A stretch of 9,751 nt of DNA from Fervidibacter sp032160945 (GTDB taxonomy: Bacteria > Armatimonadota > Fervidibacteria > Fervidibacterales > Fervidibacteraceae): NCBI GenBank assembly GCA_032160945.1, contig JAVHTL010000125.1; one strand, written 5' to 3'. Below the pieces are notes generated by a model, which had not been told where the DNA came from, ran no database searches, and saw nothing but the letters and a program-made list of their open reading frames with translations. The translations under genes and the position numbers were made by a program. The stretch's first letter is position 1. Every line of letters begins with the position of its first letter. Positions 1 to 6,575 of this stretch are shown here, piece after piece.

Positions 1-222
1 ATCTTTGAGCGTGACGAAATCGTTCACTAAAATGAACTCACTCAAGTGTCATGAACTTGGCTAATTAATACTAACTGCGATTGACCTTGTCGTGTAAATG
101 GGGCATACGCCTTTGGGATTTTGACCTGTTTTCCATAGAAGCAGGGTTGCAGAGATACCACTCTACCTAATCTATCCCACTTCTCCATACCAGCCTATCG
201 CTCAAAGGTTTGTTGGTTAAAC

Positions 223-289
223 TTGTAGGGCATGGGCTCTTTCCCATGCCGATTTTTTGTCGGCGCAGGACAGAGCCTGCGCCCTACAA
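223..289. repeat. Double-hairpin palindromic repeat
   Basis: The outer arms TTGTAGGGC (223-231) and GCCCTACAA (281-289) are perfect reverse complements. Inside are two perfect 8-bp hairpins: GGCATGGG (229-236) with CCCATGCC (243-250), and GGCGCAGG (262-269) with CCTGCGCC (276-283). The whole unit could fold into a three-way or cruciform shape. The core of the MITE at 762-893 has the same plan, with TGTAGGG outer ends and hairpins inside, so both probably belong to one dispersed repeat family. Confidence 0.75.
229..258 (+). terminator. Possible intrinsic terminator
   Basis: The 8-bp GC-rich hairpin GGCATGGG/CCCATGCC with a 6-nt loop is followed after GA by six T residues (253-258), the form of a rho-independent terminator read on the plus strand. 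No plus-strand gene is visible just upstream in the window, so it would end a transcript from before base 1. It is also part of the palindromic repeat, which may be its only reason for being there. Confidence 0.35.
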
Positions 290-360
290 TTGGATGCCTG
301 AATTTTTGTTCCCTTCAAGACTGTCTGCAACCCTTGTCCTTGCTTAAACGCCTAATTTTA

Positions 361-407
361 CTGGCAAATAAGGGCTGTGCAAAACTATAGTTTTTGTGTT
401 TTGCCAG
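361..407. repeat. Nested inverted repeat around a 14-bp palindrome
   Basis: Perfect 8-bp arms CTGGCAAA (361-368) and TTTGCCAG (400-407) flank the perfect 14-bp palindrome AAAACTATAGTTTT (381-394). The stop codon of the doubtful minus-strand ORF (TAG, 385-387) lies inside the central palindrome. It could be a protein-binding or recombination site, the end of a small mobile element, or a weak hairpin ending a minus-strand transcript. No U-tract follows the arms. Confidence 0.6.
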
Positions 408-597
408 ATATGAAGAAGGAGTCGGTGCAGTTCTTTCTTGATGGGTTTCGCAAGGAAGTATAGGGTAACGCCCTATGGCTTCCACGCCCATCAACTTGCC
501 ATTCGCCCAATTCAAATAGCAATAGCACTTCTTGAGACAAAGCGTAGGCAAAGAAAATCAAAATCAAAGCCAATGTCAAAAACTCACGAGAAACCAC
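385..597 (-). CDS. Doubtful small secreted protein or gene fragment
   Basis: This is a 70-aa reading frame starting at GTG (597). A GGAGG site (607-611, minus sense) lies 9 nt upstream, the spacing seen for other genes here. The first 22 residues look like a signal peptide or membrane helix: a basic residue (R4), a long hydrophobic run ending in LILIFFAYALS, then a polar segment. I recognise no family in the rest (FELGEWQVDG and onwards). A hairpin-forming repeat (454-483) sits inside the coding stretch and the frame ends within a palindrome, so this may be the 5' remnant of a longer gene broken by repeat insertion. A perfect -35-like TTGACA (650-655, minus) lies upstream but lacks a good -10. 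It could equally be a chance ORF. Confidence 0.33.
   Translation of the reverse strand: MVSREFLTLALILIFFAYALSQEVLLLFELGEWQVDGRGSHRALPYTSLRNPSRKNCTDSFFISGKTQKL
454..483. repeat. Imperfect hairpin repeat
   Basis: GGAAG (454-458) and ATAGGG (460-465) pair with CCCTAT (471-476) and CTTCC (479-483), leaving a 5-nt loop and a small internal bulge. It lies within the doubtful minus-strand ORF at 385-597. Confidence 0.5.
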
Positions 598-657
598 CGC
601 TATCACCCTCCATATGACCCGTGCAATGAATGTTCGTCCGCTAAAAGAATGTCAATT

Positions 658-677
658 TTTGCACATCTTTGCACTTC
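658..677. promoter_or_regulatory. Tandem 10-bp direct repeat beside a TTGACA box
   Basis: TTTGCACATC (658-667) is followed at once by TTTGCACTTC (668-677), 9 of 10 bases alike. A 10-bp period puts both copies on the same DNA face. On the minus strand the pair lies directly upstream of TTGACA (650-655), where an activator site would sit for a minus-strand promoter. The matching -10 is poor (CATTCA at 17 nt), so the regulatory reading is tentative. Confidence 0.3.
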
Positions 678-754
678 TGAATATGCTACGGACACATTTA
701 GGGTTCAGTAGGCGCCTCACCCAACATGTCAGAGCATGGTCGGACTTCATCAAA

Positions 755-900
755 AACTTTTAGGAGTTACGCAGTTGGATGTAGGGGCGGCTGCTAAGCC
801 GCCCGCAAGGGCAGTTTTAACCCCTTATAAAGGATGTTTTCGGGCAGACTATCGTCCGCCCCTACACAAAATGACATCAACTGCGTAAGTCCTAACTTTT
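755..900. mobile_element. MITE-like element with target-site duplication
   Basis: The element proper is 762-893 (132 bp). Its 16-bp terminal inverted repeats are AGGAGTTACGCAGTTG (762-777) and CAACTGCGTAAGTCCT (878-893), with 15 of 16 positions complementary. It is flanked by the direct repeat AACTTTT (755-761 and 894-900), consistent with a 7-bp target duplication. Inside lies a second palindrome with perfect 11-bp arms TGTAGGGGCGG (780-790) and CCGCCCCTACA (856-866). That palindrome holds a 7-bp hairpin (785-791/798-804) and another (842-849/854-861, one mismatch). No transposase is encoded, so it would need one supplied in trans. Termini containing a TTACGCA core resemble IS/MITE ends I recall from other bacteria; the family is not established here. 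Confidence 0.7.
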
Positions 901-973
901 TATGTTCGCAACAGGACAAAAAACAAAGTTGCGTCACCCATAAAACGCCACTTTACTTTCGCCTCATGGCTAA

Positions 974-2266
974 CTATGGACTCAATATCGCCTTCATTGC
1001 AAGCCTTACGGCTTCTTGAGTCGCTGCTAAGACTTTTCCGTCGTGTGCAGTAGAGACAAACGCCGCCTCAAATTGCGACGGCGGAAAGTAAACTCCACGC
1101 TCAAGCAAAGCATGGAAGAAGCGAGCGTAGCGCTGTGTGTCACTGCGCTTTGCCGACGAGTAATCGGTGACAGGTTGGTCAGTGAAGAAGACAGTGAACA
1201 TTGATGCGATTTGGTTGATTTGAACGGGAATACCGAACCCCTTTGCTGCCTCAGCGATCGCTTCAGTGAGTTGACGAGTTTTGCTTTCAAGTTCGGGGTA
1301 GGGGTTATCGCGCTCAAGGATTTCAAGGGTTTTCAAACCGGCAGTCACAGCAACAGGATTGCCTGAAAGCGTCCCCGCTTGATAAACTGGTCCAAGCGGT
1401 GCAACCGACTGCATGATTTCCTTGCGACCACCGTAGGCTGCCAATGGGAAACCACCGCCGACGATTTTGCCCAAACAAGTCATGTCGGGACGAATCCCAT
1501 AAAGCGATTGAGCGCCACCGAAAGCCACGCGAAAGCCTGTGATGACTTCGTCAAAGATAAGGACAGTTCCGTGCTTTTCAGTTTGTTCTCGCAAGGCTTT
1601 CAAAAACTCGGGCTTCGGCAAAACAACTCCCATGTTACCTGCAATCGGTTCAACGATGACCGCTGCAATTTCATCACCCATTGCGTCCATCGTTTCATTG
1701 AAAGCCTGAACATCGTTGTATGGCAGCACAATAGTGTCTTGAGCCGTTCCTTCGGGCACTCCGGCGCTGTCAGGGATGCCGAAGGTCGTTGCGCCAGAGC
1801 CCACCTTGACGAGCAAGTAATCAGCATGACCGTGATAACAACCTTCAAACTTGACAATCTTTTTGCGACCCGTGTAACCCCTCGCAACTCGGATGGCACT
1901 CATCGTCGCTTCGGTGCCGGAGTTGACGAGGCGAAGCATTTCCATTGATGGGAACGCTTGTTGAATTTTCTCGGCAAGCAAAACTTCAAGTTCCGTTGGC
2001 GTTCCATAAGTTGTGCCTTTTTCAACTGCCTCTTTCACTGCTGAGACAACTTCAGGGTGAGCGTGACCGAGGATCAGAGGTCCCCATGAGCAAACGAAGT
2101 CAATAAACTTGTTGCCGTCAACATCCCACAAGTAGCAACCTTCGCCTTTTGCGACGAAAAAAGGAATTCCCCTGACGGCTCTGAAAGCCCTAACGGGCGA
2201 ATTGACGCCGCCGGGCATGAGTTTCTGGGCACGCTCAAAAAGCGCTCTTGACTTTTCGTTCGTCAC
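974..2266 (-). CDS. hemL: Glutamate-1-semialdehyde 2,1-aminomutase
   Basis: This PLP enzyme moves the amino group of glutamate-1-semialdehyde to give 5-aminolevulinate, the last step of the C5 route to heme and other tetrapyrroles, in the cytoplasm. The frame is full length (430 aa) with the family hallmarks: PGGVNSPVRAF near residue 20, the phosphate-binding VNSGTEA (114-120), FEGCYHGHAD near 140, the PLP-ring Asp in IFDEVITGFR (D239), the Schiff-base lysine in LGKIVGGGFP (K267), and YQAGTLSGNP (295-304). I chose the GTG at 2266 because GAGGTGA (2272-2278, minus) lies 5 nt upstream and the protein then starts MTNEKSRALFERAQKL, as relatives do. The frame stays open to a TTG at 2287, which has no well-placed ribosome site. 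It stands alone, divergent from the gene at 2421 across about 150 bp. No clear terminator follows its TAG. Confidence 0.97.
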   Translation of the reverse strand: MTNEKSRALFERAQKLMPGGVNSPVRAFRAVRGIPFFVAKGEGCYLWDVDGNKFIDFVCSWGPLILGHAHPEVVSAVKEAVEKGTTYGTPTELEVLLAEKIQQAFPSMEMLRLVNSGTEATMSAIRVARGYTGRKKIVKFEGCYHGHADYLLVKVGSGATTFGIPDSAGVPEGTAQDTIVLPYNDVQAFNETMDAMGDEIAAVIVEPIAGNMGVVLPKPEFLKALREQTEKHGTVLIFDEVITGFRVAFGGAQSLYGIRPDMTCLGKIVGGGFPLAAYGGRKEIMQSVAPLGPVYQAGTLSGNPVAVTAGLKTLEILERDNPYPELESKTRQLTEAIAEAAKGFGIPVQINQIASMFTVFFTDQPVTDYSSAKRSDTQRYARFFHALLERGVYFPPSQFEAAFVSTAHDGKVLAATQEAVRLAMKAILSP

Positions 2267-2420
2267 ATTTTTCACCTCGCATTTCAACTTGATCAGTGGG
2301 TCTCCATTGCTGTCAAAATTGTTACTTTGGCATCAAAATTTTAGCGAGCATTGTTGCTGGTTCGGTGCATCGGGATTTCCCTTGCAGTTCTTTAGGCAAA
2401 GATTCAGGAGGTGAACGGGA

Positions 2421-3314
2421 ATGGCGTTGCGAATTTGCCTTGTGGTCACGACTTTGATGCTTACGGCGGTAATGGCTGAGAGCCAAAAACCGTTTACTGT
2501 CGCATTTTTGGGCGTCGTTGATGAAAGCGGTTATGGCGGTGCTGTTTTCAAAAGCCAAGTTGGCGATGCAATTGTGTCAGCGTTAAACAGCACTAAGGTT
2601 TTTTCTGTCCGAGACATTCGCGAGAAGGTTAAACTGCCTGAGGATGAACAAAGTCTCACAAAAGTTGCAGCCGAACTTAAAACTTATGCTGCAATTCAGG
2701 CAGTTGTCAAGTGCGTTTCGGTGGTTAGACTTAAGAACGATTCAATCGTGACTTTGGTTTTGGAAGCGACGCTTGTTACAGCGAAAGAGCCACAAATCAC
2801 TCTCAAAGTGAAAGCCGAGGGGAAAGGTGTTGACCCAGCAGAAGGAAGGGCGCTCGCCAAAGCAATTGCAGAGGCTGCTTCCGAAATAGCGAAACAACTG
2901 AGCACACTCGTAAATCTCAAAGGTCAGGTTTTGCTCCCGCCAACTTACTTCACCTTGCCAGCCACTTACTACAAAGACCGTGACCAGTTTTACGAGCGAG
3001 CAGTGCGAATCAGTCTGGACATGACCAGTGGGGTTAAGATTGGTTCGCACGCCGTAATTTTGAGGGACGGCAAACCTTTAGCCCAAGGCAAAGTCGTTGA
3101 GGTTGACATCGGCAGCAGCATTGTGGCTTTGGAAGAAGTTTTGCCTGGCGCTAAAATCCGAATTGGTGACGAAGTTCGCATAACTTCCATCCCTCAACAC
3201 GCAAGCAGGTTGCCATTCCCGCTGCGAAAGGAACAGGAATACAAGCGAATTGAACACGATTTCTTCTGGGCACTTGCAATTGCTGGGGCTGCAGCGATTT
3301 TGACCAAAAAGTAA
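2421..3314 (+). CDS. Secreted CsgG/FlgT-like protein
   Basis: The 297-aa protein starts at ATG with GGAGGTGA (2407-2414) 6 nt upstream. Residues 1-19 form a signal peptide ending VMA-ES with no lipobox cysteine, so it should be exported but not lipidated. Residues 25-165 (FTVAFLGVVDESGYGG, then alternating strands and helices) resemble the fold shared by CsgG, FlgT and related envelope proteins, which bind or assemble structures at the outer membrane. Residues about 204-257 (SGVKIGSHAVILRDGKPLAQGKVVEVD through IRIGDEVRI, read as separate strands) look like the small SH3-like barrel often found at the C-end of such proteins. A short hydrophobic stretch (FFWALAIAGAAAIL, 281-294) ends the chain and may anchor it. 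The next gene starts 92 bp downstream on the same strand and may be co-transcribed. The export signal is clear; the family call is from pattern memory. Confidence 0.85.
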   Translation: MALRICLVVTTLMLTAVMAESQKPFTVAFLGVVDESGYGGAVFKSQVGDAIVSALNSTKVFSVRDIREKVKLPEDEQSLTKVAAELKTYAAIQAVVKCVSVVRLKNDSIVTLVLEATLVTAKEPQITLKVKAEGKGVDPAEGRALAKAIAEAASEIAKQLSTLVNLKGQVLLPPTYFTLPATYYKDRDQFYERAVRISLDMTSGVKIGSHAVILRDGKPLAQGKVVEVDIGSSIVALEEVLPGAKIRIGDEVRITSIPQHASRLPFPLRKEQEYKRIEHDFFWALAIAGAAAILTKK

Positions 3315-3406
3315 CAGGGGACGAAATCGCCTTTGAGAAGGAAGGCTTGAAAACTTTTGTTAGCGTGACCTGCTTCTCCTTCCCTTGACAAGGGGGATGT
3401 GTTTGG

Positions 3407-4228
3407 ATGCGTTTTCGGTGTGACCTTTACGATGACCCATTCACGCCCAATTTCCACCTGAGCGAAGTCGTCAGTTATTTGCAAACGAAGTTGCCAAACT
3501 CTCAATTCACACAACACGGCGAATTAGTCCGAGAAAAGTTGGCAGCGTTGCCAGAAAGCGAAAGGGAGATTTTGTTGCAGCGACTTACCGTTAGGTTCGC
3601 CAAAGCGAGGGTTCATGACCCATATCAACCTGTGACCGAACGGGAACCGCTTTACGGTGAAATCACTTACGAGCGACGAAGGTTGATATTGAGAGGCGAG
3701 GCAAAAGGGGTGATTTATGATGGTTTCATGGCGCAAGAGTTGTTAGCAAGTTTGTTTGGTTCTGAGGAAATAAGTCGGTGGAGGTTGCCCATCATTTTCA
3801 CTAACCAACTTCTGGCAACTTTTGACGAGAGTGACCATCGTTACCATTTGAGAACAGTGATTTTGGGTTATCCTGCCATTGTCTCCACAACGGGGTTAAT
3901 TGAAGCGCCAGCGAAACCGCGAGAGTTCTACATCGCAAGGGAGCAGTTTCGGGCAATGGGCTTGGACGCAATTTCACCTTTGTTGGCTTCCGAACTGAAA
4001 GAGCGATGCTTGCTTCCAAACGACGAACGATTGACGGAAGTTGCAAAAGGTTATGCCTTGCAGGCAATTTTTTATGCTCTCTTCGGTGAAGCCTTTTGCG
4101 ATTGCAAGGATTGCCGACTTTACAACGCTCACTGGCAAGAAGAAATGCTGAATGCGCAACTAAATGGCTCTTACGATTTATGCCCGCGCCATGAAACTAT
4201 GTTGAAAAGTTTTCGTGGGCAAGTGTGA
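3407..4228 (+). CDS. Conserved protein, DUF6775-like putative metallopeptidase
   Basis: A 273-aa soluble protein with no signal peptide; a G-rich site (AGGGGG, 3391-3396) lies 10 nt before ATG. It starts LYDDPFTPNFHLSEVVSYL. The centre holds PIIFTNQLLATFDESDHRYH and then the segment running from ILGYP to IEAPAKPREFY (residues 152-175). The C-end is Cys-rich: GEAFCDCKDCRLYNAHWQEE (227-246) and LCPRHE (258-263). I associate this pattern with DUF6775, an uncharacterised family known mostly from archaea and named a putative metallopeptidase for resemblance to archaemetzincins; this is from memory. Cys231 and Cys236 have the C-x4-C spacing that follows the archaemetzincin motif HExxHxxGxxHC. At the metal positions here the residues are Ala220, Ile221, Ala224 and Phe230, so classic zinc catalysis is not expected. 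The cysteines may bind a structural metal. No partner is evident beyond the upstream envelope gene. Confidence 0.85.
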   Translation: MRFRCDLYDDPFTPNFHLSEVVSYLQTKLPNSQFTQHGELVREKLAALPESEREILLQRLTVRFAKARVHDPYQPVTEREPLYGEITYERRRLILRGEAKGVIYDGFMAQELLASLFGSEEISRWRLPIIFTNQLLATFDESDHRYHLRTVILGYPAIVSTTGLIEAPAKPREFYIAREQFRAMGLDAISPLLASELKERCLLPNDERLTEVAKGYALQAIFYALFGEAFCDCKDCRLYNAHWQEEMLNAQLNGSYDLCPRHETMLKSFRGQV

Positions 4229-4287
4229 TATGAGGATGTTAACGGCATCGCTTTAATGCCTTCATTCATATGGGGGACAAAAGTAAG

Positions 4288-4325
4288 ATGAAACGGGACA
4301 GGTCACTGACCTGCCCCGCTTTCAT
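4288..4325. terminator. Bidirectional hairpin terminator between convergent genes
   Basis: CGGGACAGGTCA (4294-4305) pairs with TGACCTGCCCCG (4307-4318) with one G-T wobble/mismatch, the innermost bases forming the loop. The stem is extended by ATGAAA (4288-4293) against TTTCAT (4320-4325) around a bulged C. T-rich stretches lie on both sides (plus strand TTTCATTTCATTCCCTTTT; minus strand TTTCATC). It sits between the stops of the gene at 3407-4228 and of groL, so it probably ends both transcripts. Confidence 0.7.
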
Positions 4326-4336
4326 TTCATTCCCTT

Positions 4337-5980
4337 TTAGAACTCGTGGTGGTGTCCACCTGTTTTGGTTTTCTCTTCCTCAGGCTTTTCGGCAACAACT
4401 GCTTCAGTTGTGAGTAACATGGCAGCAATGGAGGCAGCGTTTTCAAGGGCACTTCGGACAACTTTCACTGGGTCAACAATGCCTCTTTCAACCATGTCAA
4501 CAAATTCCTCGCGGAGAGCATCAAAACCGATGAAGTGGACATCGCCATTAACGGTCTTGGGTTCAAATTGTCGGACCTTTTCAACAGCCACAGAGCCTTC
4601 CCAACCAGCGTTCTCAGCGATCTGGCGGAGAGGTTCCTCAAGGGCTCGCTTGACAATTCGGACACCAATCTTTTCGTCAGGGTCAGTTAGTTCGTTTTCA
4701 AGTTCGTCAAGTTTAGGGATGATGTGGATGTAGGTTACGCCACCTCCAGAGATAATCCCTTCCTCAACAGCAGCGCGAGTAGCGTTAAGGGCATCTTCAA
4801 AGCGGTGTTTCTTTTCCTTCATTTCGGTTTCGGTTGGAGCACCAACTTTGATAACGGCGACGCCGCCAGACAATTTTGCCAACCGCTCTTGCAACTTCTC
4901 TCGGTCATAGTCGCTTTCTGTCTCTTCAATCTGTCGCTTGATTTGAGCGATGCGACCTTGAATTGCTTCTTTGCTTCCAGCACCTTCAACGATTGTGGTG
5001 TCATCTTTGGTAACGACAACTTTGCGGGCACGACCGAGCATGTCAATGGAAACATTTTCCAACTTGATGCCCAACTCTTCGGACAAGAAAGTCCCTCCCG
5101 TCAAGATGGCGATGTCTTCAAGCATTGCCTTTCGGCGTTCACCAAAGCCAGGTGCCTTGACAGCACAGCATTGAAGGATACCGCGAAGTTTGTTAATGAC
5201 GAGAGTGGCAAGTGCCTCACCTTCAACATCTTCGGCGATGACAAGCAACGGCTTACCTGCACGATAAACTCGCTCAAGCACTGGCACTAAGTCCATTGCG
5301 CTGCTGATTTTCTTCTCATGGATGAGGATGAATGGCTCTTCAAGGACACACTCCATTCGCTCAGGGTCAGTCACAAAATATGGGCTGAGGTAACCTCGGT
5401 CAAACTGCAAACCTTCAACAAACTCAACGGTTGTCTCTGTGCCTTTGCTCTCTTCAATGGTGATAACGCCGTCTTTACCCACCTTCTCCATCGCTTCAGC
5501 GATGATTTTGCCAATTTCGGTATCGTTGCCGGCAATAGCAGCAACATGTTCAATGTCATCGCGGGTCTTGACCTCAATGGCAAGTCCCTTGAGTTTCTCA
5601 ACGGATTTTTGGACAGCCTTTTCAATGCCACGACGCAAAGCCATTGGGTTAGAACCAGCAGCGACCATCTTCAAACCTTCACGAACCATGGCTTGAGCCA
5701 GAACGGTAGCGGTAGTTGTCCCGTCGCCAGCGACATCGTTAGTCTTGCTGGCAACTTCACGGACAAGTTGAGCGCCTAAGTTCTCAAAGTGTTGGACAAG
5801 TTCAATTTCCTTTGCTACAGTCACGCCGTCCTTGGTGATTGCAGGAGCGCCGAACTTTTTGTCAAGGACAACATTGCGACCTTTAGGACCGAGAGTAACT
5901 CTGACAGCGTTGGCAACCGCATTCACGCCTCGTTCCAATGCCCGTCTTGCTTCCTCACTGTATAGCAACTCTTTAGGCAT
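4337..5980 (-). CDS. groL: Chaperonin GroEL (Hsp60)
   Basis: This is the 60-kDa ring-forming ATPase that folds proteins with GroES in the cytoplasm. The 547-aa chain has the normal family length and hallmarks: TLGPKGRNVVLDKKFGAP from residue 29, the ATP-site GDGTTTATV (85-93), the apical-domain AEDVEGEALATLVINKLRG, GAPTETEMKEKKHRFEDAL with the catalytic Asp of the second nucleotide loop, and AAVEEGIISGGGV. I start it at the ATG (5980), because GGAGGTGA (5987-5994, minus) lies 6 nt upstream; a TTG two codons earlier would overlap that site. It follows groS by 35 nt in one operon under CIRCE control. The tail is odd: GGHHHEF replaces the usual run of GGM repeats that lines the folding cavity. 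Confidence 0.98.
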   Translation of the reverse strand: MPKELLYSEEARRALERGVNAVANAVRVTLGPKGRNVVLDKKFGAPAITKDGVTVAKEIELVQHFENLGAQLVREVASKTNDVAGDGTTTATVLAQAMVREGLKMVAAGSNPMALRRGIEKAVQKSVEKLKGLAIEVKTRDDIEHVAAIAGNDTEIGKIIAEAMEKVGKDGVITIEESKGTETTVEFVEGLQFDRGYLSPYFVTDPERMECVLEEPFILIHEKKISSAMDLVPVLERVYRAGKPLLVIAEDVEGEALATLVINKLRGILQCCAVKAPGFGERRKAMLEDIAILTGGTFLSEELGIKLENVSIDMLGRARKVVVTKDDTTIVEGAGSKEAIQGRIAQIKRQIEETESDYDREKLQERLAKLSGGVAVIKVGAPTETEMKEKKHRFEDALNATRAAVEEGIISGGGVTYIHIIPKLDELENELTDPDEKIGVRIVKRALEEPLRQIAENAGWEGSVAVEKVRQFEPKTVNGDVHFIGFDALREEFVDMVERGIVDPVKVVRSALENAASIAAMLLTTEAVVAEKPEEEKTKTGGHHHEF

Positions 5981-5986
5981 TTCCAA

Positions 5987-5994
5987 TCACCTCC
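5987..5994 (-). promoter_or_regulatory. Ribosome binding site deciding the groL start
   Basis: GGAGGTGA in minus sense matches the 3' end of 16S rRNA over 8 bases and lies 6 nt before the ATG at 5980. It rules against the upstream TTG at 5986, which touches it. groS has the same motif at 6341-6348. Confidence 0.85.
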
Positions 5995-6015
5995 GTTGAA
6001 GAATTTTGGCTAAGT

Positions 6016-6333
6016 CTATGCTTTAGCAGTAGCAGGTTCTTTCTTCTCAACTTTGACGGCGAGGATGCTATCCTCGTCAACGATGAGATAATCTTCACCG
6101 TCAATCTTGATTTCAGTGCCAGCATACTTGCTGAAAATCACAATGTCGCCTTCCTTGACAGAAATGGGTCGGCGCTTGCCGTTTTCCAGCAACTTGCCAG
6201 GACCGACAGCAACAACGACGCCTTCCTGAGGCTTCTCCTTCGCAGTGTCAGGAAGAATGATGCCGCCGGGAGTTTTCTCCTCTTCCTCCCTCGGCTTGAC
6301 CAGAACCCGATTTCCCAATGGACGAACCTTCAT
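6016..6333 (-). CDS. groS: Co-chaperonin GroES (Hsp10)
   Basis: GroES forms the seven-part lid that caps GroEL and closes the folding chamber. The 105-aa protein begins MKVRPLGNRVLVKPREEEEK. Its mobile loop is residues 17-33, with the GroEL-binding hydrophobic GGIILP at 23-28, followed by GVVVAVGPGK, GDIVIFSKYAGTEIKIDGE and DEDSILAV, all classic. The C-end extends about 10 residues past the usual end (EKKEPATAKA), a common lineage variation. GGAGGTGA (6341-6348, minus) precedes the ATG by 7 nt. It is the first gene of the operon; the leader of about 135 nt begins in the CIRCE element. Confidence 0.98.
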   Translation of the reverse strand: MKVRPLGNRVLVKPREEEEKTPGGIILPDTAKEKPQEGVVVAVGPGKLLENGKRRPISVKEGDIVIFSKYAGTEIKIDGEDYLIVDEDSILAVKVEKKEPATAKA

Positions 6334-6437
6334 CCCTAAATCACCTCCGTATTGGTAAATTTTTGCTTTCGCTCTCTAACAACTTCAGCACAACCAACTG
6401 AACAAACCTTTGAGCATAGAGCGTTCGCTTTTTCATT

Positions 6438-6464
6438 TTAGCACTCATATCCCATGAGTGCTAA
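6438..6464 (-). promoter_or_regulatory. CIRCE operator (HrcA binding site)
   Basis: TTAGCACTC-N9-GAGTGCTAA is a perfect match to the consensus CIRCE inverted repeat, with all 9 bases in each arm intact. It starts about 14 nt downstream of the groE -10 box, overlapping the expected transcript start and early leader, which is the usual place for HrcA to repress groESL until heat shock. No hrcA gene is in the window. Confidence 0.97.
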
Positions 6465-6477
6465 TCAGCGCTTCTAA

Positions 6478-6505
6478 ATTTTAGCCGCTTCCCGCTGAGC
6501 GTCAA
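6478..6505 (-). promoter_or_regulatory. groESL sigma-70-type promoter
   Basis: In minus sense TTGACG (6500-6505) and TAAAAT (6478-6483) are separated by 16 nt, each differing by one base from the housekeeping consensus. The CIRCE operator follows directly, supporting this as the functional groE promoter. Confidence 0.8.
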
Positions 6506-6575
6506 GAGTTGGGCAACTGGTTGTTGGAAAGCCTTTTCACATGCTTATTTCAGCCGATAATAGCGAAACGGTTCA

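Larger units (their letters stand above)
143..334. repeat. 11-bp inverted repeat pair bracketing the first palindrome
   Basis: AGGGTTGCAGA at 143-153 is exactly matched in reverse complement by TCTGCAACCCT at 324-334. The arms lie 170 bp apart and enclose the double-hairpin repeat at 223-289. They could be ends of a decayed insertion, but I see no target-site duplication outside them and similarity stops beyond the 11 bp. Chance is possible. Confidence 0.3.
1..973. other. Repeat-rich intergenic region with no confident gene
   Basis: No ORF of convincing length or family is seen on either strand in this stretch before the 3' end of hemL. It holds several inverted repeats and one MITE-like element, listed separately, plus one doubtful small minus-strand ORF. 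No tRNA-like cloverleaf was recognised by eye. The density of palindromes suggests repeated insertion of small non-autonomous elements in a place where they do no harm. Confidence 0.7.

Noticed and set aside
907..933. CGCAAC/GTTGCG hairpin downstream of hemL as a terminator
   Set aside because: The stem is only 6 bp and the T-rich stretch falls inside the 15-nt loop rather than after the stem.
1..973. CRISPR array or tRNA gene in the repeat-rich region
   Set aside because: No regularly spaced direct repeats of 24 bp or more and no T-loop or cloverleaf pattern were seen.
834..1019. Plus-strand frame of 61 codons across the MITE and hemL tail
   Set aside because: It starts inside the MITE palindrome, has no ribosome site, and ends within hemL on the opposite strand; it looks like chance.
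2288..2420. Promoters for hemL and for the divergent gene at 2421
   Set aside because: Promoters must exist here, but no -35/-10 pair is convincing: a TAAAAT (2338-2343, minus) and a TTGACA (2311-2316, minus) lack partners at proper spacing.
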